Shown here: piece by piece, positions 10,035-22,374 of the stretch | Layout of the letters: the number at the start of each line of letters is the position of its first letter | How positions within the stretch are numbered: position 1 is the first letter of the stretch | Assembly: GCA_030549495.1 (NCBI GenBank) | Contig: JAUIRK010000894.1 | Span: forward strand, 496,001 to 560,000 | Source: Nectonema munidae | Lineage: Eukaryota > Nematomorpha > Nectonematoida > Nectonematidae | Reading direction: 5' to 3' | Length of the DNA: 64,000 nucleotides | The notes under the pieces: model-generated | Seen by the model: the letters and a program-made list of their open reading frames with translations, nothing else | The model's database searches: none | What the model was told of the DNA's origin: nothing | Program-made: the position numbers and the translations under genes

Positions 10035-12971
10035 TCAAATATCATTATCTGAAGGTATATTTAATAATAATATTGATATACATAATGCATTACAAGATAT
10101 TTATGAAGATTTTAATATTGAAGCGTCTAACTTTACTGTTATAGATAATCTTAAAAGTAGGTGTAATGGCTTTAATTGCTTAAGTATTAATATTCAGTCG
10201 TTAAATTCCAAATATGTAGAACTCAACATAATGTTAAGATTTATGAACTCTGTTATTTCGTCTCCAATAGCAGTAGTCAATCTGCAAGAAACTTGGTTTA
10301 ATTATGATATGAATCTGTATCCGATAGATAATTATAAGTTTGTTCATATAAAAAGTAAAATTAATTCACATGGGGGATTAGGGTTTTATGTACATGAGTC
10401 AATGGATTTTGTAGTTATGAACGATTATGAAGTTCATCAGTTTGAATTAGCTTCTATAAAAATAAAACTAAGCAACTCAACTACTGTTTGTATGTTCAAT
10501 GTTTACAGACATCCTAATAAACAATCAGAGAAAAAGTTCATTGATGAATTTAATAATTTCTTAATGAATTTAGACAAAAGTAATATTAATATCATTGCTG
10601 GTGATTTTAATATGAATTTACTGTTGATAAAAAAGAATAATAACGTTAATAGTTTTTTCACTGGATTAAGTTCATATGGTTTTCTACCTACTATAACTAG
10701 CCTTACCAGAGAAGACTCAAAGTCTCTTATAGACAATATTTTTATAAAACTGAATACACATACCTATGATTCGTATGTTTTAGATTACAAAATTTCAGAC
10801 CACTATCCTTTGCTACTGAGTATAAAAAATATAATTAAAAACAGAAGTATTATAAAAAAAGTATTTGATAGTAACAAATTTGTTAAATTGGTGTCTGAAG
10901 TATGCTGGACTGACATTGTTTATGAACATACAGAAAATGTGGAGTTACTTACATCTATTCTATTAGAACGATTATCTTCATCTCTTAGCCGTTGTTTTAT
11001 TTTTAGAAGCACTAATGGCAGGTTTAAAAAATTTAAGCATAGTAAATGCTCCTGGGTCACAGATGAACTCCTAGAGTTAATTAAAACAAGGGACAAACTA
11101 CATAAATTATGTAAAAAATCGACAGGCCAGAAAATCTATTCACATAGTAGGAAGTACATCACTGTGAGAAATAAAGTGAAAAGTATGTGCAGAAAACTGA
11201 AATTTAATTTTTATTCTAACAAATTTTCAAATACCCATGATAATAAGACTTTTTGGAAAAATGTGAATTTTATTTTTAAACCTAAGTTTGATAAAGTTCT
11301 GACACTAAAACATGATGGAAAATTGATAGATGATCCTCGAGCTGTAGCTGAAGTTTTCAATCATCAATTTGCTAAATTCGCACTTTCAGAAGATGATGAA
11401 AAGAGTTTAAATAATTTTTCGTTTTTTACAAATTCTGTCTTTTCATTTTACGAAATCACTTTTAATGATATACTCTTAGCAGTTCAAAGCTTCAGAGAAA
11501 AAGAATGTGAAGATTTTTATGGCATTTCTATGAAGATTGTTAAGTCAATCATTAACTATATTTGTGTTCCACTTTATTATATATTTAACTCTTGTATTTC
11601 GAAAGGGATATATTCTGAAAGTTTCAAAATAGGTAAAGTTGTTCCTATTTTAAAAAAAGGCTCTCCAAACTCTACCGAAAATTACCGCCCAATAACGCTT
11701 ATTCCAACTATATCTAAAATTTTTGAAAGAATTCTTTTTTTACAAATTGATAGATATTTTGTTGAAAATTGTCTCTACTATGAGAAGCAATTTGCCTTCA
11801 GAAAAAGTTGCTCAACTGAAAATCTACATTCATTGTTAATTAATAAAATTATAGAAATTTGGAAAATAAGTCGGATACAATTGCTATATTTTTGGATCTG
11901 ACTAAAGCGTTTGATTCTATAAGGCATAGCTTATTATTATCAAAATTGAAATCATATGGGTTTGATAGCTTGGCATTGAAGCTTGTGAAAGAATATCTGA
12001 TAAACCGGAAACAGTTTGTATCAGTCAAGAATTGCTCATCCAATTTTGTTGTTTTGAATTGTGGAGTTCCACAAGGGTCTGTGATGGGCCCACTTCTTTT
12101 CAAAATATTCATTAATAATGTTTATACTTCCAATAGTAATATTGATTTCTATTTATATGCTGATGACGTGACTTTATTAATTTCATCCAACAAAATTTCA
12201 TTTGATGCTAATTATTCTGCCGTTATAGATAACCTAAATAAGGTAAATATGTGGTTTTCTATGAACGCATTGTCGGTCAACAAATCCAAGTCTAAAGGAA
12301 TGATTTTCTCTAATAAATTTGTTTGTAGGAATAAATTATTATCTGTTTTTGGTTTCGATTTTGTACATGAATTTAAATTGCTTGGATTATTTATAGATAG
12401 TAATTTAAGATGGAAAGAGCACAAAAATTTCGTTTGTTCAAAGTTAGCTTCACTAGTAGGTATTTTCCGATTATTAAAGAACAAATTAAATAGAAATACT
12501 TTAATACATCTTTATAAATCATATTTTCTTCCTCATATTTTTTACAATCTTTTAAATTGGGGACACTCTAATCTATACAATGTTTTTGTTCTTCAAAAGA
12601 AAGTGATCAGACTAATATTTAATAAGCAAAATATATCTAATACTGACAGTGTCTTTTCAAATTTTGGTTTACTTAAAGTTGAAGATATATATGAGTTAAA
12701 ACTATCGCTTTTTTGTTTTAAAATGATGACTGGGTATGTTCCCTTTAATTTTATGCAATTAATTACTTTTAATTTTGAACTAGAAAAAGGTAATCTTAGA
12801 ACATCGTTGAATATGTCATAGTTAAACTTATTATAGACGTTGAAACAGTCTATAGTTTGGAAATTAACACACTGTTGGAACCATAATATTGATACTTTCC
12901 AAACGTATAATACTTTTTCAAATTTAAAAAAAAAATTAAAGAATGACGCCTTAGAAAGTTATATTCCCTGA
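10024..12971 (+). pseudogene. LINE-1 ORF2, endonuclease and reverse transcriptase
   Basis: ORF2 most likely starts at the ATG at 10024, in a different frame from ORF1. The N-terminus is an APE-type endonuclease with LQETW, GDFNMN and SDHYP. The reverse transcriptase follows: motif 2-type NYRPITLIPTISKIFERIL, motif A FLDLTKAFDSIRHSLL, motif B GVPQGSVMGPLLF and motif C LYADD. A frameshift near 11850-11865, between ENLHSLLINKIIE and DTIAIFLDLTK, splits the RT. The main frame meets TAG at 12819 and again at 12834. Past these it still reads a family-typical tail (WKLTHCWNHNIDTF, then FSNLKKKLKNDALESYIP) to TGA at 12969-12971. The true C-terminus is thus about 50 codons beyond the first stop. Confidence 0.88.
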
Positions 12972-13187
12972 TTTTATTATTTTTCGCACTTTAATCTGAA
13001 TTCTCATTTAATTTGTTAAAGTGATTAAAGTTAATCATTTAGTTTAGAGTTGTACTCGTTTTTTTGTATATATGTGTACATTATCACTTTTTCTTACTGT
13101 TCACAATTCATTTAGATATTTTATTTGTTTGTTAACATTTACTTCTTAAGATACTTCTTTTGATTTTGAAGTTTGTTTATGTGTATA

Positions 13188-13229
13188 GTGTTTCAAGAAG
13201 CGGGTTAGCTTTTTAACCTTTTGAAACAC
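13188..13229 (+). other. 3' UTR hairpin of LINE-1
   Basis: GTGTTTCAA (13188-13196) pairs perfectly with TTGAAACAC (13221-13229), and an inner GGTTA pairs with TAACC. Some LINE reverse transcriptases recognise a 3' stem-loop. The same layout, an AGCGG-like 5' side and CCTTTTGAA on the 3' side, recurs in the minus-strand LINE copies at 45.66 and 36.82 kb. Confidence 0.65.
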
Positions 13230-13538
13230 TTTCTTTTCACTTGCATTTTATTGTGATCATTTTATTCTTGTGTTACATGCATATCCATCTATATATATTC
13301 TATTTTACTTATGTTTTTTTTTAACAACTCTTCAATTATATATTAAACTGTTATAGTCATTTTATTTATGATTATATATATATATATATATTTTTTCCTA
13401 TGTAAAAGTGAATAGTAAATAAATCTTTCTTTCTTTCAAGAATTTCTTTGAAGTTTATAAATTTTATATTGATTTACCAGTTTAATCGATTATTTTGACA
13501 GGTTTGATTGATTTTTATAAAAAATTAATATCACCACT

Positions 13539-14640
13539 CAGGGCTGTAGCCATAAATTAAAGTTAGGGCACAAGGGGAAGTTTAGGGGGCCTAAATATTT
13601 TGATTTAAAATTGGGCAATTTAATGCTTTAAAAATAAGTAATGAATAAATAAAACAATTATTTATAGAAAAAAAACTTCTCATTTTGGAAAAACTACATG
13701 CTCTCTCAAAAAAGTTGAATTCTCTTTGTTTTGTTAGAAAATTTCTTGGCCAAATTTATCAGTATCAATATTTTTTGTTAATGAATTTAAATATGATAGC
13801 AGAAACAAGTTTTTTTCTCTCTGCATCATAGAAGTTAAATTTTTAAAAACGTATATCATGAGTATTTGAATATTTTAAAGTAACTGCTGTGCTTAAGTGT
13901 TAATAGGAATTAAAATTTTAAAGACCTTGGACAGGAGATTCAAAACAAATATGAACTGTTTTCACCTCAAAATATTGTGGATGCACCAACATTAAATATA
14001 TTTTAAAATAGATTAGACTTCCATTGGAGTCATCTCAAGTTTTTACACTTGTGATATTTCGTCTTATGAAAACTCAAATATCTCATTATTTGAAATTATT
14101 ATTTTTAGATGCAATTTTCATAGGTTAGAACAACCTTCTTTTTCCTTAATAAAATATGTTTTGTTATGAACTGTTTTTTCTGGATTTGCATCGAGAAACT
14201 TTGAGCTTCGATACTGAGTTCATGGATTATTATCGGATAAAGAACATTCTTAAAAAAGATATAACATATTTTCGTAGTTTTTGACAATAGAGTTGATTAA
14301 TCAAAATGTCCTGTCCATCTTTGATTCATTTCCAGATGCCATATTTCGTAAAGTATTCATCGTTTTCTTTATCACTTTGTGAATAATTTCTACAAGCAAA
14401 ACAAAAGACAGCATTTTTAATTAGACAGTATCTCAGCTATGGCCTTACTTCAACCACTCTTTTTAAGATCACGTATACGATCTCCATATTTTTTTGGATT
14501 ATATTTCAAATTTTTTGGCTGTGAAGGATTTTCACTATTCAATTCCAAAACCTGAAAATAACGAACTTAGAGAACTTTCTCTTTTAATGTTGAGTTCTCA
14601 AATCCTTTTTCTTTCAAGAGCATTTTAATGTTAGTATCAA
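13539..14640 (-). pseudogene. hAT transposase remnant with TTF-type zinc finger
   Basis: Minus-strand reading in several frames gives PSQPKNLKYNPKKYGDR near 14500 and NAVFCFACRNYSQSDKEN near 14400. These resemble the N-terminal TTF-type zinc-finger region of hAT-family transposases (QP...FG..R...W...AAFCFACR). Further pieces continue to about 14100. At 13539 the sequence CAGGGCTGTAGCC looks like a hAT terminus and would be the element's 3' end. No partner terminus was found to the right. Many stops and shifts are present, so the copy is old. Confidence is moderate because the match rests on short motifs. Confidence 0.5.
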
Positions 14641-17600
14641 AATCTTGCAAAGAAACTGTTTCAAGGCTTATTGCAGAAAGCGTGTGAAATAATTTTCAAT
14701 AAACAAATTGTAAAAACTGATGACGGTTAGCTAACTAAGTGGACCATATTTCTTCAATTGAAGACGTAATGAAGAAGAAAATGAAGTTTGGATCGTATAT
14801 TTTTTCCAAACTTTTTTACATATAAATGAAAGAACTCCTCAATGAAATCTTATAGTATATGAATTCTAGGTAAATCAATCTTAAAAGAGATTAATATGTT
14901 AAGAATATTCATCAACATAAGTAAAATTTGATACTTTAAAACAGTGTTTTTTTGCTGCGACCCATAGCAAGAAGCCCAGTTTGCATCGCGACCCATAATA
15001 CTCAGGTGTAATAAGACAAACTCTGATCACTACGTCCATTTATTCAGCATCGACAATTTATATGTATATTTTTTTATGATCTGCACATCGCTTTATTTAT
15101 TTGTATGAATAAAATATTTTATATGATTCCGATTTTTCTGTGGACATATTGGAATATATATAGACGAAACTTTAAGTTCGAAAAATTTGTTGGGGGAGCT
15201 TATAGAATCTGCCCTCTTGAAATTCAAAGAAAATGTTTTTTTTTAATTTACATTTATTTTCTATAATTTCCAAGTATGAAAAATCTATTGGTAATATTCA
15301 CTTTTAAGAGAAACGTATCTATCATGAAGAAAATCAATCAAAATTGAAAGCAACTGTCTAAAAAAATGCTAAGAATTATAATGCTTAAAACACAGATGCA
15401 TTACACATTTTAAGAATTATGAATCGATTCACTTTTTTGAATAGGAAAAAACCTTTTTTGAATAGAAAAAAATTGAAAATTATTAAAAACAGAGATACAC
15501 TAGACATTTAAAGTATGCTGAATCGATTGATGGTACTAAATTTTTACAAAATAAAATTTATGGCGAAAAATTTAAAGGACTGATAAGAGACACATACATT
15601 ACCTAATTTAAGAATCCCAAATCGTTGGAGATACCACTTCCCACAAAAAGAAATTAATTATACTTATATAATTTGAAATAATAGAGAAATTTATTTGAAA
15701 TTTTATGGAAAAAAAATTTTAATAAAAAAACATACAATTTCTCTACAGTGGTTTCAGCAAACAGAGATGATTAAGACAAAATCTTGTTTAATTTGTAACG
15801 GTTTATAAAATTTATTCGATAAACTACGTCAATATAGAAAAAGTCCTAATGAATTAAGACTGAGATATTCTATTTATTGAAATTTTAAAATTAAATAAAT
15901 TCTCTAAAATTTTAAACTTTGTTATATACAATTAGTTTGATTAACCATCCTTAAGTATAATACAAGAACATAGCATAACGGCTAATAGTGCTTTGATATA
16001 AACCAACGAACCTAATATATGCAAATCATATGAATTCAAAATTTATCATGAAAATATCTTATCAAAAAAGTGGCGTTGTTTATTATTTTGAATGGTCAAT
16101 TAATAATCTTAAGATGATGATTATTTTAAAATTTACAGTTTTTTCAACTTTAATAAGAAATATACTTATAAACTGAATAAAACATCAACATTGAACAAGT
16201 TCTTTCCATCAATTACTTCATTATTGCATATATTTTAATCTTCTTATTAAATCAACCTTATTTAACCGAATTTAACCCTACCACATGGCTATCTATCATT
16301 TAAAAATTATAATGTTCAAATATTGAAGATATAAATACTTATTGATGAAGAATACATATTTTAAGTTTTATTATAGTAATATGAATTTTAAAATTTTAGC
16401 AGAATCTTTATTTTAAATTAAATCACAAATTCAAGAAATTAAACCCCTTTGTAAAAGGGCTTTTTTCGACTTATCAAAAAAATTTTATACTTAATATTTT
16501 ATTTCCTTCGCTCGCTCAATTTTTCTTTTAAAAATGTATGTAACTGATTGGAATTTGTTTGAAACCAAAGCGATGGAAATTTTTTCTCACAACTCTATGA
16601 AAGTAAACTCATTTTAAATTTATGCTAATCAGATACCAAAGTTTAAATGGTCAGTTGCCTCTTTTTACTCTCAATCTTACCTTTTGAGTACGTGAGTAAG
16701 GTTGGCTAGGCCTTGTGCGTTTTGATGAATACGCTAAACTTATCCACTTAGTGTTTTTTTTCCAAATTTTAAGTAAGTTCTATTTCTAAATTAAATTTAA
16801 TTATAATTCTAATTATTAATCTAGGTACTATTATAAATAAAAAAAACTAATATCAGGAACGGTGATTTCATATTGTTTCTTCTGACTAAATATCTGATTT
16901 TATATTATAAATTTTTTCATTCTTTTTTTTTATTTAGCATTAATATGCCAAAGTTAAGGATTTTGTATTTTATTTCGTACCGATAAATAATATTTCTAAA
17001 CCAATAAAAATTTTATATTTGATATGAAAAATAAAATGGTTCATATTCAGCAAAATCAGCGTTACTGAGGACTTTCATGATAAAAAATAATTTCCTAGAT
17101 ATAAAATTTATGAAGATATTTTGGCACTTGTTTAGTCTGCTTCCCCCGCCACTGGTATAGTGAAAAAATGGGGTGGCACAATTTAAAAAAAATAAATAAA
17201 AATCTTTAATTTCTCAGAAGCTTAAAAGTCAAGTAGAATTTTTGCGAAAAACACTTTATCAATGCAGATAAAAATAAGGGGGTCACCTAGTGAAAATGAA
17301 GCGGCACCGCAGTACAGGCCTTGTCTTTACCCTGCCACTGCCCCTCCCCTTTATGAAATAACTTTCAAATCTAGAAAGCTTATAAAAAAATTATATATTT
17401 TTTAATTATAATATTTTTTATATATTATATAAAAATAGATTATATATTTTGGGTATTTTTTAATACTATTTCGTATAAAACATTTTTTCTCCTTTTCAAA
17501 AATTATCTAATTTTCTACTTTAAAATGAATTTTTAAATTGTATGAAAAAATTAAAAAAGAGAAGATGTAATAAAAAATTTTACACTCATCTATTAGGATT

Positions 17601-17874
17601 GAGTATATTCAACTTATTCTATTTCATTTCTAATCACCTGAATAACGTTTTGGGCTATAAAAATTCTTCACATTATCGTACTGAGAAATAATTTGGAAAT
17701 GTATAGCTTTTTATAAACTAACTATGTATTTTCTTGAAGGTAAGATTTATAGATATCATGAGCCTGATAAAGTCATGCCATTTACCACATTTCAAAATCA
17801 GCAGTTTCATATGCTAGCGATATCACATTTCAAATTAAAAAAATATATATAATACTTTCAGAAAATTTTAGAAA
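14641..17874. other. Long AT-rich region without a supported gene
   Basis: No frame or domain recognised on either strand. It contains the degenerate repeat listed at 15391-15775. A possible tRNA-type A-box segment (GTGAGTAAGGTTGGCTAGG) lies near 16693, similar to the SINE head at 51.1 kb but without a B box. Two CCACTG-type hAT-end lookalikes lie near 17150 and 17330 in the same orientation, so they do not form an element. Confidence 0.4.
15391..15775. repeat. Degenerate tandem repeat, period about 95-100 bp
   Basis: Four diverged units start near 15391, 15490, 15586 and 15760. Each carries an ACAGAGATACA-like start. The first three continue to a TAAGAAT..GAATCGATT-like segment. Only the core is conserved. 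Confidence 0.45.
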
Positions 17875-18196
17875 GACAGTGATCACTACTCTTTCGGTGA
17901 TATAGAGCCTTTATCCCTCCTAATTGCTTTTCATCACTTATTGAAGCCGATGGTCACAATTGCCCTTTGAGATTTGAATGTTCTATTACTGAAACAGCTG
18001 CATGCGTAAGAAAAAGCATTATCGATAGATATGCTATCGTTTGTAAATCTTTAGGGAAGAGAATTCTTCTTTGATCCGATTCTGTACTTGTTCAAAGGTT
18101 ACAATATCTCTGGCTTCTGAAGACCGTATCAGAAGGCTTGTATCCTCCATTCAATTATTCGACAAATCCGCTATCCCCTAAAATTTTGACTAGGAG
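17875..18196 (+). repeat. Left arm of a large imperfect inverted repeat (unclassified family)
   Basis: Aligned by eye with the inverse of 19062-19425. Shared blocks include AGTGATCACTA, AGCCTTTATCCCTC, TTGCTTTTCATC, TTTGTAAATCTTT and CAATTATTCGACAA. Identity is about 75-80% with small gaps. The sequence just after this arm (18197-18580) is repeated directly at 23480-23785, so this is a dispersed family and not a chance palindrome. Confidence 0.7.
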
Positions 18197-18580
18197 CTAA
18201 AATATTTTTCTTATAATTCTCAACAAGCCTGATTTATATAAATGAATTGGTTAGGTGGATTGATTACTATGTACTGGGACACCTTGCTGCTTAAAATGAA
18301 ATTTTAAATTTTTAAGAACGAAATATTACCAAACTAGATTACTAACACAGTAAAACAAAGAATCACTTTTATAATCTTCAAATTATTGCTACCTACTCAT
18401 ATATTCAGCTAGTAATGTAAATGGAAAATATATTTAGAAGTTGCGTCTATGAATTGACACTTATGAAATCATGAATTTAATTTGGCCCTTTTAAATAGAA
18501 ATTTAAAGTCTTAAATGTTTGGAAGAAAATTTGGTACTAACCTTAGATTTTTATAAATTAATTATTCTCCATTCCCTAAG
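18197..18580 (+). repeat. Dispersed repeat, copy 1
   Basis: Matches 23480-23785 in the same orientation. Shared segments include TAGGAGCTAAAA, CAACAAGCCTGATT, TTTTTAAATAGAAATTT and GGAAGAAAATTTG. It continues the unit that begins in the left inverted arm. Class unknown. Confidence 0.65.
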
Positions 18581-19061
18581 TTATACGCGATGAGTTACAT
18601 GAATTATTTGTGCTAAGTTTTATTAACAAAAATTTTAAAGAAAGTGTGAATTTAAAACCATAACGTGTTGCTTTTTGCGTATTATGTTGCTGGAGCATAA
18701 TTGTTTCCATTACTCTTCACTGTCAATTAACACCAGAAAAGCCATGAGAACGCATAGAGCCCCTTATTTTTTTCAAAAAAAAATTTGTAATTAGAAAAAG
18801 ATTTTTACAAGGCGCCTGCTTTAACACATTAAATATTTTTGAGCATTTAGAAATTTAATAAAAGTCTTGTAATAAAAGTAGTCTTTCCTAGTGTTAAGTG
18901 CGTATGATAAATAATACCATTGTATGATTGGTCTGCCAGATTAACAAATTATACAGACACGTGGGAGAGCATTTCGTTTGATGAAGACGATGTCCGCATC
19001 GTAGTCTGTTAGAATAATCGGTGAGAAAAACATTAGGAAAATTAGTTCGAGTCAATATTGT

Positions 19062-19425
19062 GGATAGCAGGATTGTCGAATAATTGAGTCTCGAACGAGG
19101 TCTGACTGTATTACCAATGAATCTACTAATACAAGCCTTTTCAATAGTTCTTCAGAAGACAGATCTTTTTGACCTTGGAACACCAAATACTGAATCAAGA
19201 ATTCTGTATGCCAAAGATTTACAAAAGATTGTTTGGGAGTTATGGTGTAAAACCTCCACTTGATTGAAGTATAGTATATATCTCGATAAAGTTTTTGTTT
19301 CACTACTAGAACATCTAAATCTGAAAGGTTCGATCCTTTATGACCATTCGTTTCAATAACCGGATGAAAAGCAATAATGAGAGGGATAAAGGCTTTATTA
19401 CATGCGATGATTAGTGATCACTATC
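19062..19425 (-). repeat. Right arm of the large inverted repeat
   Basis: The inverse counterpart of 17875-18196, separated from it by about 0.87 kb. An 83-codon frame is open on the minus strand (19052-19303, with KQSFVNLWHTEFLIQYLVFQ). The opposite arm has stops in the equivalent frame, so coding is doubtful. A weaker relative of the flank at 18935-19045 occurs near 57150-57255. Confidence 0.65.
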
Positions 19426-19498
19426 TCTCCATGCTCTAATGGGAAAGTCTAAAAGAAAAAAAATCTTGCCTAGCTTGTTCTATTCATTCAATTTTAGA

Positions 19499-19694
19499 TC
19501 CTGTTTGCCGGTTTATTTCCCTTAAAAACCCAATTACCCTCGCCCCTTGGATGTGCGCCATTCTTCTTTACTTTACACATCTCGATATTTAATTTCGAAT
19601 TTATCAAATCTTTTTTCACCACCTTCCTACAAGTCTTCTTCGGCCTGCCTCTTTTTAAGAAGTTTTTCAATTCTAATTTTTGAACTCTTTTCAA
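19499..19694 (-). pseudogene. Possible extreme C-terminal tail of a LINE ORF2
   Basis: The minus-strand frame reads KRGRPKKTCRKVVKKDLI, very like the GRPKKTW...V..DL tail at the end of many non-LTR retrotransposon ORF2 proteins. Only about 65 residues are open and no upstream RT domain was recognised in the adjacent sequence. Treated as a short orphan remnant. Confidence 0.35.
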
Positions 19695-21971
19695 GCAACA
19701 CTACGCAAGATAATTCGACTTGATAAAATCGCGACAGTTATGGTGGCATTTGGAGTTGAGAATGCACGTTTAATCTCGGCTAATAATTTTTATTTTGAAA
19801 ATTATAAAAAAAAAGTTCGCTCGCCCCCATTTTTGAGGGTACGCGCCTCTGACTATAAGGTATAACAAGATGCATATTGTGCACATTTATTTGCAATTTT
19901 TTAATCATCTTTGATCTGTTATCTACAATTATGTGCAAAATGAATTCAAGTCCATTAAAATACATAACTTCTGTATGTAGCTTTATGTTAGCCTATTTTT
20001 ATCATAGCTTCTACGTCAACCGCCTTGTGCAAAGAAAAGAAGCCACAAGGCCAGGGGTGAATGAAAAAGAATATTTAAAATATTCAACAAAAACATTTAT
20101 TAAAATTTTAGACGAGATTCGTTTTGAAGTTTGCTCATAAAAAGAAAAAAATTGTCTTCAAAGTGACAGATGATGTAAAAGTATGCTTTCAACATTTTAT
20201 ATTTTTTCCCTAATGAATGTGATGTTTATGCGATAAAATTTAAGATTTGTCATTTTTTAAGTATCGAAAAATATTAATGCGAAGTCTTCATCCATTTTCC
20301 CAATCTAAAAAGTAAAGAGTTTTCCAGAAAATATCCAAAATAAGGTGTATTAGTTTTGTTTACTCAAAACAAAACAAAGACCTCTCCCCATGCATAATTT
20401 TTTCAAAAACGCCTCCTTCAGAATATATTTTCAGAAAACGCTCCCTACTTATAAAACTAGAATTAAAAGAGCATATTTTTTCACAATAAAGAAATGTTAT
20501 AAATAAAATTGATATAAAATTTTAAAAATCTTTTACTTTCAACGCAACATTTGTCATCTCTTTGTGAATGTGACCTTTCATAAATTTGTGCTTATGTTCC
20601 ACATTTTAATGTTAGGTTTGATGTTATTGAAATCAAATTTAATGTACCATTTTTACATTTATCTATGCGGTGTCTTCAAACAAGAATCAAAATTTTATGC
20701 ACCAAATCCAATTTCTACCAGGAAAAGTCTTGGCTTTTTTGAATAGGGAGTATAGGATGTTAGGCTTTTTTATTTTGATAGTTGATAGTTGCCTCTTTCA
20801 TTTCAATTTAAGCTCTCCAAATTTATATCGGGCAAAAGGCCTTATTGGCGACGCTAGTGCAAACTTTGGTAAACACTGGTCTAAACCTGTGCTTGACCGT
20901 TATCTTTGCAACGTACACTTCATCAAATATTTTTTCAGTTATGACTATCGCTAACCGAAAACCACTAATTAGGCTGTCTATAATTCAGATATAATAATTA
21001 AATAAAATCTTGACATCATTAATTAGGAATTATGAAAATATTTAATAAATAAATAAAAGACAAATGAATTAAATTACGCTCGGATAAAATGAGATTAGCT
21101 TCGTAAAAGTGTCTGGAGAAATAATCAGAAAACAGGCTAAAACTTTTCCTTTAAGAACTAAAATTTGAACATAATTAGGAATATACTAACGATTAGTTAC
21201 CATGTTTTAAGTTAAGGCTTTGATCCTATTGGTCCTAACTTTGAGCGGATAAAGAGAAGTAGCTGTAAAAAATTTCCCCCAATTTATTGAATTTGTTTAT
21301 GATGAAAATTAAAGTCCTCATTAAATTTACAATGTAAACGAAAGAGCATCTGAAATGTATTCAGCTTATGTTGGGCTCCAGGGCAAAAGTTACAGGAGCG
21401 CCCTATAACTACCCCCCCCCCCCCCACTCATACTAAATAATGTAGCCTAGATCTTGTTCGTTTTCTATCATAAGAGAATTTTTAAAGAATAATAGATGTC
21501 AGCTAAAAATAGATACATAATAGTAAATTATGTTAGTTATAATCATAATAGATTACATCATATTCTTGTGTTTTACTGTGACAAAAACTATTATTAACAC
21601 CGCCAAAATTGGAACTGATAGCAAACTTTGAAAGTTTTTCCCCCGCTGGGCATATGTCCCTCTCTCACCCCGTATGTGAAGGACCTTAATGTATACAAAA
21701 CAAGTCTTCAATCTTCATAAGAAGCACACTGAGAATTCATTACTTTCAACGGCTTTATTAACCCGGATTTTGAATAATTTATCCCTTTTCTCATTAAAAA
21801 TTTTTTTCTTCCCTTTTATTTCAATAAAATCTTATTTTTCTTATTTTAATTCTATATTTCAGGCTAAATTTGTAGATCAAAACTAGACAAGTATAATTAT
21901 TATTAGCCAAATAAGTTACATTTTCCCTAATGATAATTCGAAAAATAATCAGGAAACAGGCCAGTCCCTAG
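19695..21971. other. No supported gene
   Basis: Several frames of 60-95 codons are open (19877-20140 and 20564-20954 on the + strand), but their composition is that of AT-rich noise and no domain was recognised. A run of 14 C lies at 21412-21425. Confidence 0.4.
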
Positions 21972-22130
21972 CAGGGGCGTAGCCAGAGGGGGGCAAGGGG
22001 GGGCAGTGCCCCCCCCCCAATACCTTTTCGGCCCCCCCCCCCCCCCAATACTAATTATTTTATTTCCAATATGCTTGCCCCCCTAAATTCCTTGCATGCC
22101 CCCAACTTCCATTTTTTGGCTACGCCACTG
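21972..22130. mobile_element. hAT MITE, 159 bp, with 8-bp target duplication
   Basis: The left terminus CAGGGGCGTAGCCA and the right terminus TGGCTACGCCACTG form a 14-bp inverted repeat with one mismatch. The flanks GTCCCTAG (21964-21971) and GTCCCAAG (22131-22138) differ at one base of eight, the target-site size typical of hAT transposons. The interior is poly-C and poly-G rich and non-coding. It needed a transposase supplied from elsewhere. Confidence 0.92.
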
Positions 22131-22374
22131 GTCCCAAGTATTGCGAATTAGGGATAGTCGACTGTATTTTGAATTTTCTTTTTGTACCTTTTATCAGAAT
22201 GCATATCTTCAAAATTGGGGGCGAACTTTTTTTTTAACTTTCAAAATTGATTATAAAAGAATTTTTGTCTAATGAACACATCACGATTATTACCCGACAT
22301 TACACTTGCACTGTAAACTTCTGGTGGAGAAGGGGAACCGCTGTGTGTTTTGTGTTCTGAAGTGTTATATCCAC

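Larger units (their letters stand above)
8985..13437 (+). mobile_element. Nearly complete CR1/Jockey-superfamily LINE (LINE-1)
   Basis: A non-LTR retrotransposon with ORF1, an overlapping ORF2 and a 3' untranslated region that ends in AATAAATCTTTCTTTCTTTC. It copies itself by target-primed reverse transcription. The order APE endonuclease, reverse transcriptase and C-terminal tail places it in the CR1/Jockey superfamily. Only about four disabling changes are visible over 4 kb: one in-frame stop in ORF1, one frameshift and two late stops in ORF2. It is therefore young compared with its neighbours. The start given is the ORF1 ATG; the true 5' end is upstream. The 3' region holds a hairpin at 13188-13229 and a (TA)n run near 13373. 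Confidence 0.9.

Noticed and set aside
14942-15005. CAGTGTTTTTTTGCTGCGACCC as the end of a hAT MITE
   Set aside because: It looks like a terminus, but no facing end and no 8-bp duplication could be found within 1 kb.
16690-16712. A tRNA gene or SINE head on the + strand
   Set aside because: Only an A-box-like segment is present; no B box follows at the right distance.
17150-17345. A small hAT element between two CCACTG sequences
   Set aside because: Both lookalike ends face the same way, so they cannot be the two termini of one element.
19877-20954. Open frames of 60-94 codons on the + strand as host genes
   Set aside because: Composition is F/L/Y/I rich as expected from AT-rich noise, with no conserved motif.
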